9,451 nt of DNA from RUG754 sp045545455 (GCA_045545455.1 JAZQAY010000117.1:1-9451); one strand, 5' to 3'. Positions 1-6,656 are shown, numbered from the stretch's first letter. Numbers and translations: made by a program. The notes: generated by a model not told the origin, from the letters alone.

Positions 1-683
1 CTTATATAGTCCGCGCTCAGGACTTCCAGCATGTTGGTCCTGGTATAACGCATCAAACTACCCATGCTGATAACAACAAGGGTAACGATGGGAAGCACCA
101 GGTGCTGTGCCTTGTCCATAAGCTGTCCCATAGGCGAAAGCAGATCGTAGCTTCGTCCTACTAGACCGTACAGGTCGAACCATCCGAGTTTAACTGAGAA
201 TACCAGTTTTAGAAGTGAAGCAAAGAAGAATGTGGGCAAAGATATTCCCGCAAGGGCTATGACTGAGATAGCATAGTCTGTTTTTGAATACTGCTTGGTG
301 GCCGCTATTACTCCCAGAGGGATAGCGATGATGATCTCAAGCACAAAGGATATGAATCCCATGACGAATGAAAGCCAGACAGTATCATGGAATTTTTCGA
401 GAACAGGCACCGTCCATTTCCAGCTGTCGCCGAACTCGCCTCTCAGCATCTGTCCGAGCCACTGGAAGAAGCCTGTCACTATGCCCCCATCCATGTTATA
501 CATGGCGGAAAGCTGTGCCAGCCATTCCTCGTAGCTCTTGGATCCGGGCTGCATGGATTTCTGTCTTGCCATGGCCTCAACGTATGAGGTGGGAAGACAT
601 CTCATCAGCGCATAGATGATGAAAGCAACGAAGAAAAGTATGATCAGTGACTGTATAAGTCTTTTAATGATATATTTACGCAC
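1..683 (-). CDS. Peptide-type ABC transporter permease, DppB/OppB family (partial, 3' end outside window)
   Basis: Inner of the two membrane subunits that usually form the channel of an oligopeptide/dipeptide (or nickel) importer. Read from the reverse strand, 227 codons are visible, beginning RKYIIKRLIQSLIILFFVAF after a GTG start. That opening, an N-terminal helix at about residues 10-27, is typical of DppB-like proteins. Further helices lie at about 102-126 and 138-162, an LVLPIVTLVVISMG helix at about 195-210, and then RYTRTNMLEVLSADYI (212-227), which is where the EAA-loop that contacts the ATPase begins. The family is usually 300-340 residues, so about a quarter is missing at the window edge. 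The GTG start is chosen because an AGGAG lies 8 nt upstream and the nearest ATG (at the AGGAG itself) runs straight into TGA. It follows the binding-protein gene with a 94 bp gap. The second permease and ATPases would be expected beyond the edge. Confidence 0.93.
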   Translation of the reverse strand, partial: MRKYIIKRLIQSLIILFFVAFIIYALMRCLPTSYVEAMARQKSMQPGSKSYEEWLAQLSAMYNMDGGIVTGFFQWLGQMLRGEFGDSWKWTVPVLEKFHDTVWLSFVMGFISFVLEIIIAIPLGVIAATKQYSKTDYAISVIALAGISLPTFFFASLLKLVFSVKLGWFDLYGLVGRSYDLLSPMGQLMDKAQHLVLPIVTLVVISMGSLMRYTRTNMLEVLSADYI

Positions 684-691
684 TGTATCAG

Positions 692-696
692 CTCCT
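692..696 (-). promoter_or_regulatory. Ribosome binding site that decides the GTG start of the permease
   Basis: AGGAG on the minus strand, 8 nt before the GTG at 683-681. It is the only good Shine-Dalgarno sequence near the permease N-terminus and supports a GTG rather than an ATG start. Confidence 0.75.
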
Positions 697-711
697 CATT
701 TAATAATTCTA

Positions 712-744
712 AGAGGCAGACAGGGGGAGCCCCTGCCTGCCTCT
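712..744 (-). promoter_or_regulatory. Intercistronic stem-loop between binding protein and permease
   Basis: A 15-bp stem (arms 712-726 and 730-744, 3-nt loop) that pairs fully if one G-U wobble is allowed on the minus-strand RNA. It sits 33 bp after the binding-protein stop codon and about 30 nt before the permease start. No U-run follows it on the minus strand (the next bases read TAGAATTATTAAATG), so it does not look like a full terminator. Hairpins in this place are known in ABC importer operons (for example malE-malF), where they stabilise the upstream message and lower downstream expression. That role here is inferred. Confidence 0.7.
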
Positions 745-777
745 GTTATCCGAGATCTTAGAGTACCTTCCGTGATC

Positions 778-3024
778 TTACTGAGCAAGCTCAAGATTCT
801 GGATCTCTGCCATCCAACCATAGTAAGTTGTGATGTCGGGAGTTACGGTATCCATGTTAACTCTCTCTGTTGAGAAGATGATAGCATTCTGTCTCTGATA
901 TACAGGAACTTCAACTGCCCAGTCAACGATGATGTCAAGGCAAGCCTTGTAAACAGTCTTTCTGTAGGACTGGTCTAAGCTTGCACGAGCGTCCATGATG
1001 AGCTGGTCGAGTTCGGGATCAGGGATGTCATACATGTAGTTTGATCCGGCTGCTGCAGCACCTGATTCAACGCCTGAGTAGTATACCTGATACATATCAG
1101 GGTCAGGAGTTGCGCCCCATGCAGCACACCACATAGGAACCTGGTCAGCCTCGATACCTGTCCAGAGGTCGGAGGAGTTTGCAAGGTCCTTAACTACGAG
1201 GTTGAATCCGATCTTCTTGAGAGCATCGGATGCAAGGTTAAGCATCATGAATGAAGGGTGGTCACCTGAACCGTCTGCAGGGATCCATACTTCGTATTCA
1301 AGCTTAGCGCCATCAGGAGCAGCTGTGAGCTTACCATCGGAAACTGTGTAGCCGGCAGCTTCGAAGTATCCGAGTGCAGCCTGAAGAGCAGCCTCTTCCT
1401 TAGCAGCGTCATCCATGTCGGATGTGTAGATGTCATTTCCGTTTACGTCCTTGGAGAATGCGATAGCATAGTCTGCGTCAGTTGCCTGAGGAGCAGCCCA
1501 GGATGTGTTGGAAATAGGATAATTGATAACGGAAGCAGCTTCTCCATAATAGGAGTCAACTGTTACGTCTCTGTAAAGCGCGAATACTGTAGCAAGAGCC
1601 TTACGAAGGTTCTTGGAAGCGTCGGAACCGAGCTCTCCGCCAACGTTAACTGACTTAGCAGAGATTCCTAAGTAACCGTATCCAAGGTTGTCAACAGTAT
1701 TTGTGGTGATCTTGTCGCCTGTAACCTCTCCGTTGGAGTTCTCAGCGGAGATAGCCTTGGCTGTATCCTGTGAATATGAAGGATCTGTGATATCGATTGT
1801 TCCGGTGATAACGCCGTTCAGCTTATCCTGATCCTGTGATTCAAGGAAGTTGATGTACTTGGTCTTGGGAGCTCCAAGATAATAGCTGTCGTTAGCTTCG
1901 AAGGAAACTACGCCGTTTTCGAACTTGATGAACTTGTAAGGGCCTGCTCCCATAGGCTGAGTTGTGACTGCTCTTACCGTGGAAAGGTCACCTTTGTCAA
2001 ATCCGAACTGGTTGTTCTCATAGTCATACTTTTCGGGATCGCCGTAGTATGAAAGAGGTGCGATGGTAACGCCGAGCTGATAGATAGCAGTAGCGTCAAC
2101 CTTTGAAAGCTTAACTCTTAAGCTGTAGTCGCCGGTCTTTTCGATACCGGAGATGTTGGCAGCGGATGCACCTGTCTCGATACCTACTGTGAACTGATCC
2201 CAGTCAGGGAATACGTCTGCGATTGAGCTTCCTGCGTTCTCAGTTCCTACGAGGGAAACGATGTCATTTCCGTATGCTTCCATCATGGTAGCACCGAAAT
2301 CTTCGATTGTTGCGCCTGCGGGAAGTTCGAATCCCCAGTTGGCAGCACATGCTTCGATGGGATCATCTTCTGCATTGTAGCCTGCGCCCTTGCAGTAGTC
2401 TACGATCTCCTGAGCGATAGCTTCTGAAGCAACCTTGGCGCCGTCCCAGAATGCTGTCTGCTGTTCTTCTGTCCAGAAGGTGAAATCTGTGTTCTCAGGA
2501 CCTGCAGCAACGATGAGGTTGCCAAGGGTATCCATTCCTGAACGATACTCTTCCATTCCTACGATAGGAAGTGCGAAGAATGTGGAAGAACCATCATATG
2601 TAGGGTCTGACAGAACGTACATTGAGAAGATTACGTCATCAGCGGTAAGAGCTGTTCCATCGGAGAATGTCATATCTTCACGAAGGTCGAAATCGTAATC
2701 TACGGTTCCGTCTGCGTTCTCTGTGATCGTAAGATCAGCGGGTCCATCATAGTGATAGCTTGTTCCGTTATACTCACGGTCTTCACCGGTCTTACCTTTC
2801 TCAACTACAGCACCCTGACGGTCTGTGGTGAGGAGGCTGACTGATGTCATTGTAGCAACGTCCTGGTCATAAGCAGTCTCTGCAAAGAACGGTGAGAACT
2901 TACTTGAGAAGTTGGAATAACCAACTACGAGAGGCTTCTCATCGGATCCTGCACTGCCGCCGCATCCTACGAATGCAAACATGCACATCGAGAGGATGAG
3001 GATGATAGCAAGAGTTTTTTTCAT
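778..3024 (-). CDS. ABC transporter solute-binding lipoprotein, peptide/nickel family (SBP_bac_5), unusually long
   Basis: Extracellular, membrane-anchored receptor that captures a peptide-like substrate and hands it to the permease encoded next. 748 residues. It has a lipoprotein signal (MKKTLAIILILSMCMFAFVG then Cys21) followed by a Gly/Ser-rich linker. SBP_bac_5 hallmarks in order: LREDMTFSDGTALTADDVIF (114-133), MGAGPYKF (358-365), the RKALATVFALYRD segment (474-486), the WGATPDPDMYQVYYSG stretch (635-650), and a C-terminal VPVYQRQNAIIFS (706-718). Family members are usually 500-600 residues. The excess is mostly an acidic, Ala-rich stretch at about 160-295 between the first conserved block and the segment resuming at TGDYSLRVKL. 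The start is supported by AGGAG 9 nt upstream. Substrate cannot be read from sequence; oligopeptide is favoured by the nearby M3 peptidase, but nickel or sugar-oligomer use is not excluded. Confidence 0.95.
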   Translation of the reverse strand: MKKTLAIILILSMCMFAFVGCGGSAGSDEKPLVVGYSNFSSKFSPFFAETAYDQDVATMTSVSLLTTDRQGAVVEKGKTGEDREYNGTSYHYDGPADLTITENADGTVDYDFDLREDMTFSDGTALTADDVIFSMYVLSDPTYDGSSTFFALPIVGMEEYRSGMDTLGNLIVAAGPENTDFTFWTEEQQTAFWDGAKVASEAIAQEIVDYCKGAGYNAEDDPIEACAANWGFELPAGATIEDFGATMMEAYGNDIVSLVGTENAGSSIADVFPDWDQFTVGIETGASAANISGIEKTGDYSLRVKLSKVDATAIYQLGVTIAPLSYYGDPEKYDYENNQFGFDKGDLSTVRAVTTQPMGAGPYKFIKFENGVVSFEANDSYYLGAPKTKYINFLESQDQDKLNGVITGTIDITDPSYSQDTAKAISAENSNGEVTGDKITTNTVDNLGYGYLGISAKSVNVGGELGSDASKNLRKALATVFALYRDVTVDSYYGEAASVINYPISNTSWAAPQATDADYAIAFSKDVNGNDIYTSDMDDAAKEEAALQAALGYFEAAGYTVSDGKLTAAPDGAKLEYEVWIPADGSGDHPSFMMLNLASDALKKIGFNLVVKDLANSSDLWTGIEADQVPMWCAAWGATPDPDMYQVYYSGVESGAAAAGSNYMYDIPDPELDQLIMDARASLDQSYRKTVYKACLDIIVDWAVEVPVYQRQNAIIFSTERVNMDTVTPDITTYYGWMAEIQNLELAQ

Positions 3025-3033
3025 TTCCTTTCT

Positions 3034-3038
3034 CTCCT
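3034..3038 (-). promoter_or_regulatory. Strong ribosome binding site of the solute-binding protein
   Basis: AGGAG on the minus strand within AAAAGGAGAGAAAGGAA, 9 nt before the ATG. A second AGGA only two bases from the ATG is too close to be used. The site suggests high translation, as is usual for binding proteins. Confidence 0.75.
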
Positions 3039-3090
3039 TTTAATTAAAAAAGTGTCTTTTATTCAATGGCAGAATTGCCAAAAAATAACA

Positions 3091-3099
3091 AATATAACA
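3091..3099 (-). promoter_or_regulatory. Candidate extended -10 promoter element for the transporter genes
   Basis: TGTTATATT on the minus strand fits the extended -10 form TGnTATAAT with one mismatch. No good -35 hexamer lies 17 nt upstream; that region is occupied by the inverted repeat at 3104-3128. Transcription would start near 3084 and give a leader of about 60 nt. The transporter could instead be read through from the peptidase transcript, so this is tentative. Confidence 0.35.
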
Positions 3100-3103
3100 G
3101 TGC

Positions 3104-3128
3104 TTCTGATGTACCCTGTACATCAGAA
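3104..3128. repeat. Perfect 11-bp inverted repeat (TTCTGATGTAC, 3-nt centre)
   Basis: Arms 3104-3114 and 3118-3128 are exact reverse complements with CCT between them. The repeat lies 27 bp after the stop of the four-helix membrane protein and just upstream of the candidate -10 of the transporter genes. It could fold in RNA as a stem-loop ending the upstream transcript, although no U-run follows directly, or it could be a protein-binding operator. The sequence does not separate these. Confidence 0.7.
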
Positions 3129-3144
3129 AGGGAGTACTCCCTTT
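3127..3144. repeat. Perfect 18-bp palindrome (AAAGGGAGTACTCCCTTT)
   Basis: Exact palindrome 11 bp after the membrane-protein stop codon, sharing two bases with the neighbouring inverted repeat. As RNA it would fold as a 7-bp stem with a GTAC loop. On the minus strand it ends CCCTTT and runs into the second repeat, so it may be a weak terminator or half of a two-hairpin structure. Confidence 0.7.
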
Positions 3145-3154
3145 GGAATTGTAT

Positions 3155-3685
3155 TTATAATACCTTCCATTTTAGGTTATTATAATATTTTTTTATCAAA
3201 AAAGCAAGTACAGCATTGAGTACCTTAAGGGCCAGATACAGGATGCACTTGAACACCTTTTCCTCAAAACCGTTGAATATCTGGAAGACCACCGACATTA
3301 CCAGCCCCAGCACCGAAAAGAATACCATTATTATACATGCCGGAGGGATCTTATTGTTCACGTTCTCATAGATATATCCCCTGACCTTCTCCCCTTCCAT
3401 CAGGAGTTTGGACAGGTTCCACCAGATGGCGAACAGGGCGCAGACCTCGCCTATATAGGGAACGATGACATAGAAGGTGTTCACCATACCCGCAGCGTCT
3501 ATCGTCCCGGATCCTATCACGGAAGCTGTGAGCAGCGCGGCTGTCACGATCACAGCCGCGTATGATCTTTTGCGCTCCTCCCGGGTGCCGTCATAGATGT
3601 ATGACTTCCCGCTGTATTCGTATTTTCCGGATTCACCCTGCTTGTAGTCCTTCAGGTAATCCTTTCTTTTGGGGCTCTTTGCCAT
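3155..3685 (-). CDS. Uncharacterised membrane protein with four predicted helices
   Basis: Not recognised; no function is proposed. 176 residues. The cytoplasmic-looking N-terminus is highly charged (SPKRKDYLKDYKQGESGKYE) and contains a Tyr/Gly pattern, KYEYSGKSYIYDG (21-33). Four hydrophobic stretches follow at about 41-59, 67-93, 114-136 and 144-164, and the C-terminus is Lys/Tyr-rich. There is no signal peptide cleavage site and no catalytic motif. The start is supported by AAGGA 7 nt upstream, which lies just after the peptidase stop codon. The gap to the peptidase gene is 12 bp, so the two are almost certainly co-transcribed and perhaps translationally coupled. The link suggests a role near peptide handling or simply a housekeeping operon partner. 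Confidence 0.85.
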   Translation of the reverse strand: MAKSPKRKDYLKDYKQGESGKYEYSGKSYIYDGTREERKRSYAAVIVTAALLTASVIGSGTIDAAGMVNTFYVIVPYIGEVCALFAIWWNLSKLLMEGEKVRGYIYENVNNKIPPACIIMVFFSVLGLVMSVVFQIFNGFEEKVFKCILYLALKVLNAVLAFLIKKYYNNLKWKVL

Positions 3686-3697
3686 TTTTCTTTCCTT

Positions 3698-5401
3698 TTA
3701 TTCAATGCCTGTAAGGTCGAACTCATCAAGCCACTTGTCCGCCTTCTCGCAGACGCCCTTAAGGGTCTCCTCATCGAAGGGACTTGCCATCTTCGCATTT
3801 TCAAGGAGCTTCGTGAACACTTCGGAACCTCCCTGTTCAGTATATGCCATGTAGTGCTTCCAGGCGTTGTCGTAATCGTCCTGCATCATGGCCCAGAATT
3901 CAAGTGCTACGGTCTGCGCGAGGCAGTAGTCGATATAGTAGAACGGACTTGAATAGATGTGATGCTGTCTCTGCCAGCCCATACCCTCTGAGTAGAAAGG
4001 TATCTCACCATCCAGCTTCATCCATGGCATGTAGATACCGAGGAGCCTCTTCCATTCAGCGTGTCTCTCGTCCGGAGTGAGCTCAGGATGCTCGAACACG
4101 ATGTGCTGGAAGTGGCCCACCATCGTTCCGTAAGGGATGAAGGTGAAGGACGTAGCGAGGTGGCTGTATAAGTACTTTCTGGTATCAGGTCCGAAGAAGT
4201 CCTCAGCGTTTCTCCATGCAAAGAATTCCATGCTCATGGAGTGCACTTCGCAGGCTTCAAGGCTGGGCCAGATGGTGTTCATTGGAACGCGCTTCCTGTT
4301 ATACCAGTCGGCGAATGCGTGGCCTGCCTCGTGAGTCATGGTCTCAACGTCGCCCTGAGTGCCGTTGAAGTTTGCAAAGATGAAGGGTACCTCATAGTCG
4401 TAAAGACCTGTGCAGTATCCGCCGTTCTCCTTGCCGTCTGTGGCGATAAGATCCATCAGCTCGCCGTCCAGCATGGTATTGATGAACTCCCCTGTCTCAG
4501 GTGAGAGTCCCTCATAGAATTTCTTTGCGGCTGCAACTATGTCATCGGGAGTTCCCTGAGGTCTGGCGTTTCCGGATCTGAACATGAGAGCGTTATCTGC
4601 AAAGCTCATGGGATAGGTCTTACCCAGCCTCTCTGCCTGTTTCCTGTAGATGGAATCAGCCACGGGCACCACGTACTTGACCACGGCGTTCCTGAACTTC
4701 TCCACGTCGTTCTTATCGTAGCAGTTCCTTACCATGCGGGCATAACCCATGTCTATATAGTTCTCGCCGCCGAGCTTCTTTCCCATCTCATCTCTTAAGT
4801 GAGTGAGCTCGTCATAGATGGCATCAAACTTATCCTTGTGATCCCTGTACCACTGCCCTTCAGCCTTCCAGGCTTCCAGTCTGGTCTCATCATCGCGGTC
4901 AGTCTTATATACACCGATCTGAGAGATGGTGTAGGTCTTGCCCTTAAAGGGGATCTGAGAGCTTGCCAGGAGTTTCTCATATTCCTGGGTGAGGTCATTT
5001 TCCCTCTGCATCTGAGGAACGATCTCGGGCTTGAAGGTCTTCAGTTCCAGTTCAGCGTTAGTGAAGATGACTTCGCCGAATTCCTTTGCCAGTTCAGGTC
5101 TGAACTTCGAATCAAGGAGAGCCTTGGTCCACTTCTCGTCGTACTCCATGAGCTCAGGTCCTGCGCTGTTCCAGAAAGTGGCTTCCTTATCGTAGAACTC
5201 GTCCCTGGTATCGATGGAATGACGGATGGTCGCCAGTGTAGAAATGGTCTCCACGTGCTTGTCCAAAGTATCCTTTTCGACGAAAAGCTTCCTCGCCTCT
5301 TCATAGGACTCTGCCTTTAAAAATGCATCTGTGAGGGCAGTGATCTGCTTCTTTATCACTTCCAGATCCGGCCTCTCATATTTCATTTCAGAAAATTTCA
5401 T
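3698..5401 (-). CDS. M3-family zinc oligoendopeptidase
   Basis: Cytoplasmic metallopeptidase that cuts short peptides, probably those brought in by the transporter encoded downstream. 567 residues, no signal peptide. The zinc-binding HEAGH motif is at 357-361, with Glu358 as catalytic base. The expected third ligand is Glu385 in the CEVHSMSMEFF segment 24 residues on. The C-terminal substrate-side segment HHIYSSPFYYIDYCLAQ (480-496) is typical of the family. Length and the N-terminus (KFSEMKYERPD) fit the M3 subgroup annotated as oligoendopeptidase but separate from true PepF, so no symbol is given. The ATG has AAAGGAG 9 nt upstream and a good promoter 45-73 bp upstream. It heads a probable operon with the four-helix membrane protein. 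All key active-site residues are present. Confidence 0.96.
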   Translation of the reverse strand: MKFSEMKYERPDLEVIKKQITALTDAFLKAESYEEARKLFVEKDTLDKHVETISTLATIRHSIDTRDEFYDKEATFWNSAGPELMEYDEKWTKALLDSKFRPELAKEFGEVIFTNAELELKTFKPEIVPQMQRENDLTQEYEKLLASSQIPFKGKTYTISQIGVYKTDRDDETRLEAWKAEGQWYRDHKDKFDAIYDELTHLRDEMGKKLGGENYIDMGYARMVRNCYDKNDVEKFRNAVVKYVVPVADSIYRKQAERLGKTYPMSFADNALMFRSGNARPQGTPDDIVAAAKKFYEGLSPETGEFINTMLDGELMDLIATDGKENGGYCTGLYDYEVPFIFANFNGTQGDVETMTHEAGHAFADWYNRKRVPMNTIWPSLEACEVHSMSMEFFAWRNAEDFFGPDTRKYLYSHLATSFTFIPYGTMVGHFQHIVFEHPELTPDERHAEWKRLLGIYMPWMKLDGEIPFYSEGMGWQRQHHIYSSPFYYIDYCLAQTVALEFWAMMQDDYDNAWKHYMAYTEQGGSEVFTKLLENAKMASPFDEETLKGVCEKADKWLDEFDLTGIE

Positions 5402-5445
5402 TATCGATTTCTCCTTTGTATTCTTTGCGCCATTGGCACGAGGGT

Positions 5446-5474
5446 ATTATATCATAATGGAATCTCACAGACAA
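5446..5474 (-). promoter_or_regulatory. Sigma-A-type promoter of the oligoendopeptidase operon
   Basis: On the minus strand: -35 TTGTCT (5474-5469), 17-nt spacer, and a perfect -10 TATAAT (5451-5446) preceded by TGA, the extended -10 form. Transcription should begin near 5439, giving a leader of about 38 nt with AAAGGAG before the ATG. The -35 lies 8 bases after the tRNA terminator's T-run, so the two units are tightly packed. Confidence 0.75.
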
Positions 5475-5482
5475 TTACAAAT

Positions 5483-5512
5483 AAAAAAGACACCTGCATA
5501 AGCAGATGTCTT
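5483..5512 (-). terminator. Rho-independent terminator of tRNA-Ser
   Basis: On the minus strand, an 11-bp stem with one G-U pair (arms 5512-5502 and 5497-5487) and a TTAT loop runs directly into TTTTTTATTT. It begins 5 nt after the tRNA CCA end, so it ends the tRNA transcript before the peptidase promoter. Confidence 0.88.
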
Positions 5513-5517
5513 CTTAC

Positions 5518-5603
5518 TGGCAGAGGGCACGGGACTCGAACCCGCGGGGCTTTCGCCTTACCGCATTTCCAATGCGGCTCCTTAGCCACTCGGTCAACCC
5601 TCT
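5518..5603 (-). tRNA. trnS: tRNA-Ser (anticodon GGA), CCA encoded
   Basis: Class II tRNA of 86 nt including the encoded CCA (5520-5518 on the plus strand reads TGG). Acceptor AGAGGGT pairs with GCCCTCT, with a T-G wobble at position 7. The anticodon arm is CCGCA-TTGGAAA-TGCGG, giving anticodon GGA (reads UCC/UCU). A long variable arm with GGC-GAAA-GCC is the serine hallmark. The T arm GCGGG-TTCGAGT-CCCGT closes with a G-T pair. Discriminator base is G. It is transcribed alone, with its own terminator 5 nt downstream. No integrase gene or duplicated 3' end was seen, so nothing marks it as an integration site. Confidence 0.96.
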
Positions 5604-5646
5604 ATGTCTAATTAAATCTTATTCGGTGCTCAAGGCACTTATTTAA

Positions 5647-5673
5647 ATTATCATAGTTGGGAGTTTTTTGCAA
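5647..5673 (-). promoter_or_regulatory. Candidate promoter of tRNA-Ser
   Basis: On the minus strand a TTGCAA (5673-5668) precedes GATAAT (5652-5647) with a short 15-nt spacer. The start would fall near 5640, about 37 nt before the mature tRNA 5' end. The non-ideal spacing keeps confidence low. Confidence 0.35.
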
Positions 5674-5707
5674 GTGTTTTTTAACAATATTGTCAATTTT
5701 CTCTTCC

Positions 5708-5747
5708 TTGACTCATTTGCCTGTTTGTGATAAGTATAAATTATAGT
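5708..5747 (+). promoter_or_regulatory. Promoter region of the lipid kinase gene
   Basis: TTGACT at 5708-5713 is a good -35. Possible -10 elements are TGTGATAAG (5726-5734, extended form, 15-nt spacer) and the A/T-rich TATAAATTATAG (5735-5746), for which the -35 spacing is too long. The region is promoter-like but the exact hexamers are uncertain. Confidence 0.45.
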
Positions 5748-5768
5748 TATAAAGGAGATGAGTGCTTT

Positions 5769-6656
5769 ATGGAAAAACTTCTTTTGATATATAATCCCAA
5801 TTCCGGCACCAGGAAATCCGCGAGACACCTCTCAGACGTGTCCGAAGTTTTCACGGAACACGGCTTTCTGGTGACCGCCCTTCCCACCCTTAAGCGCGGC
5901 GACGCCACTGATTACGTCAAGCGCTTCGGGCCCGACTACAACTTCGTGGTAGTCATGGGCGGAGACGGCACATATAACGAGGTGGTCTCGGGCTACGTGG
6001 AGTCCGACCTTAAGACCCCCATCGGCTACATACCCGCAGGCTCGACCAATGACTTCGCTCAGGGGCTCGGCCTTTCAAAGGACATACCTGAAGCTGCAGA
6101 AGATATCGCTACAGGCAAGCCTTCCGGAATAGACGTCGGCCTCTTCAACGGCCGTGTGTTCACCTACGTGGCGAGTTTCGGAGCCTTCGTCAAAGCCTCG
6201 TATGAGACTCCCCAGAATATAAAGAACGCTCTTGGCCATATGGCATATATCCTGGCAGGCGCCACCTCCCTTGCCGATATCAGGCCCATCCACGCCAGGA
6301 TAAAGACCGACACCGACGAATTCGAAGGCGATTATCTCTTCGGAGCCGTGTCGAACTCCACCTCTATGGGCGGCGTTCTCAAGCTGAAGCCGGAGGACGT
6401 GGACATGTCAGACGGACTCTTCGAGCTACTTCTTCTCAGGACTTCCACAGACGTGCTTGAGATCGGCGATCTGGTCCGCGCAGTAGCGGAGCAAAAGTAC
6501 GACACCACGCCGATGCTCACCTTCGTCGAAAGCAAGCGTTTCGAGATAGATATCCCCGAAGCCGTAGACTGGTCACTGGACGGCGAATACCAGAAAGGCG
6601 TTCAGCACATCGTCATCGAAAACAAGTATAAGGCAGTCAATCTGATAAGGAAATAA
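5769..6656 (+). CDS. Diacylglycerol/lipid kinase, YegS/DgkB/BmrU family
   Basis: Soluble or membrane-associated kinase that phosphorylates a lipid alcohol, probably diacylglycerol to phosphatidic acid. In Gram-positives this recycles diacylglycerol left by lipoteichoic acid synthesis; the exact lipid is inferred. 295 residues, matching the family's 290-310. Motifs: NPNSG (9-13), the nucleotide-binding GGDGTYNEV (64-72), PAGSTNDFA (89-97), a DGLFEL metal-site segment (215-220) and the C-terminal SLDGE (269-273) with the family's catalytic-site Glu. The frame is open upstream to 5727, but the start at 5769 is preferred: homology begins at EKLLLIYNPNSG and AGGAG lies upstream at 5753-5757. The 11-nt spacing is slightly long. 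It is the only plus-strand gene here, and it is convergent with the sensor kinase, 29 bp away. Confidence 0.93.
   Translation: MEKLLLIYNPNSGTRKSARHLSDVSEVFTEHGFLVTALPTLKRGDATDYVKRFGPDYNFVVVMGGDGTYNEVVSGYVESDLKTPIGYIPAGSTNDFAQGLGLSKDIPEAAEDIATGKPSGIDVGLFNGRVFTYVASFGAFVKASYETPQNIKNALGHMAYILAGATSLADIRPIHARIKTDTDEFEGDYLFGAVSNSTSMGGVLKLKPEDVDMSDGLFELLLLRTSTDVLEIGDLVRAVAEQKYDTTPMLTFVESKRFEIDIPEAVDWSLDGEYQKGVQHIVIENKYKAVNLIRK

Noticed and set aside
368..619. Overlapping plus-strand open frames at the left edge
   Set aside because: The minus strand here encodes a clear DppB-type permease in one unbroken frame.
712..744. Rho-independent terminator after the binding protein
   Set aside because: The stem is strong but no T-run follows on the minus strand, and the same-direction permease follows in the usual operon order.
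2435..2698. 87-codon plus-strand open frame
   Set aside because: Shadow of the solute-binding protein gene; the coding signal is on the other strand.
3067..3080. TGGCA-GAAT-TGCCA small inverted repeat
   Set aside because: A 5-bp stem with the T-rich tract on the wrong side for a minus-strand terminator; weak and easily chance in this A/T-rich leader.
4799..5320. 173-codon plus-strand open frame
   Set aside because: Antisense to the M3 peptidase, whose full domain is intact; no ribosome site or family similarity.
5518..5603. tRNA-Ser as an integration site
   Set aside because: No integrase gene, direct repeat of the tRNA 3' end or foreign gene content was seen nearby.
5684..5693. ACAATATTGT palindrome as a possible Rex-type operator
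   Set aside because: Too short and lacks the TTGTGA/TTGTTA half-sites expected for Rex; A/T-rich palindromes of this length occur by chance.
5727..5768. Upstream ATG giving a 309-residue lipid kinase
   Set aside because: It lies within the promoter-like region and before the AGGAG at 5753-5757; family similarity begins at the 5769 ATG.
5758..5787. Nine-codon leader-like frame (MSALWKNFF) overlapping the lipid kinase start
   Set aside because: Its ATG directly abuts the AGGAG with no spacing, so initiation there is unlikely.
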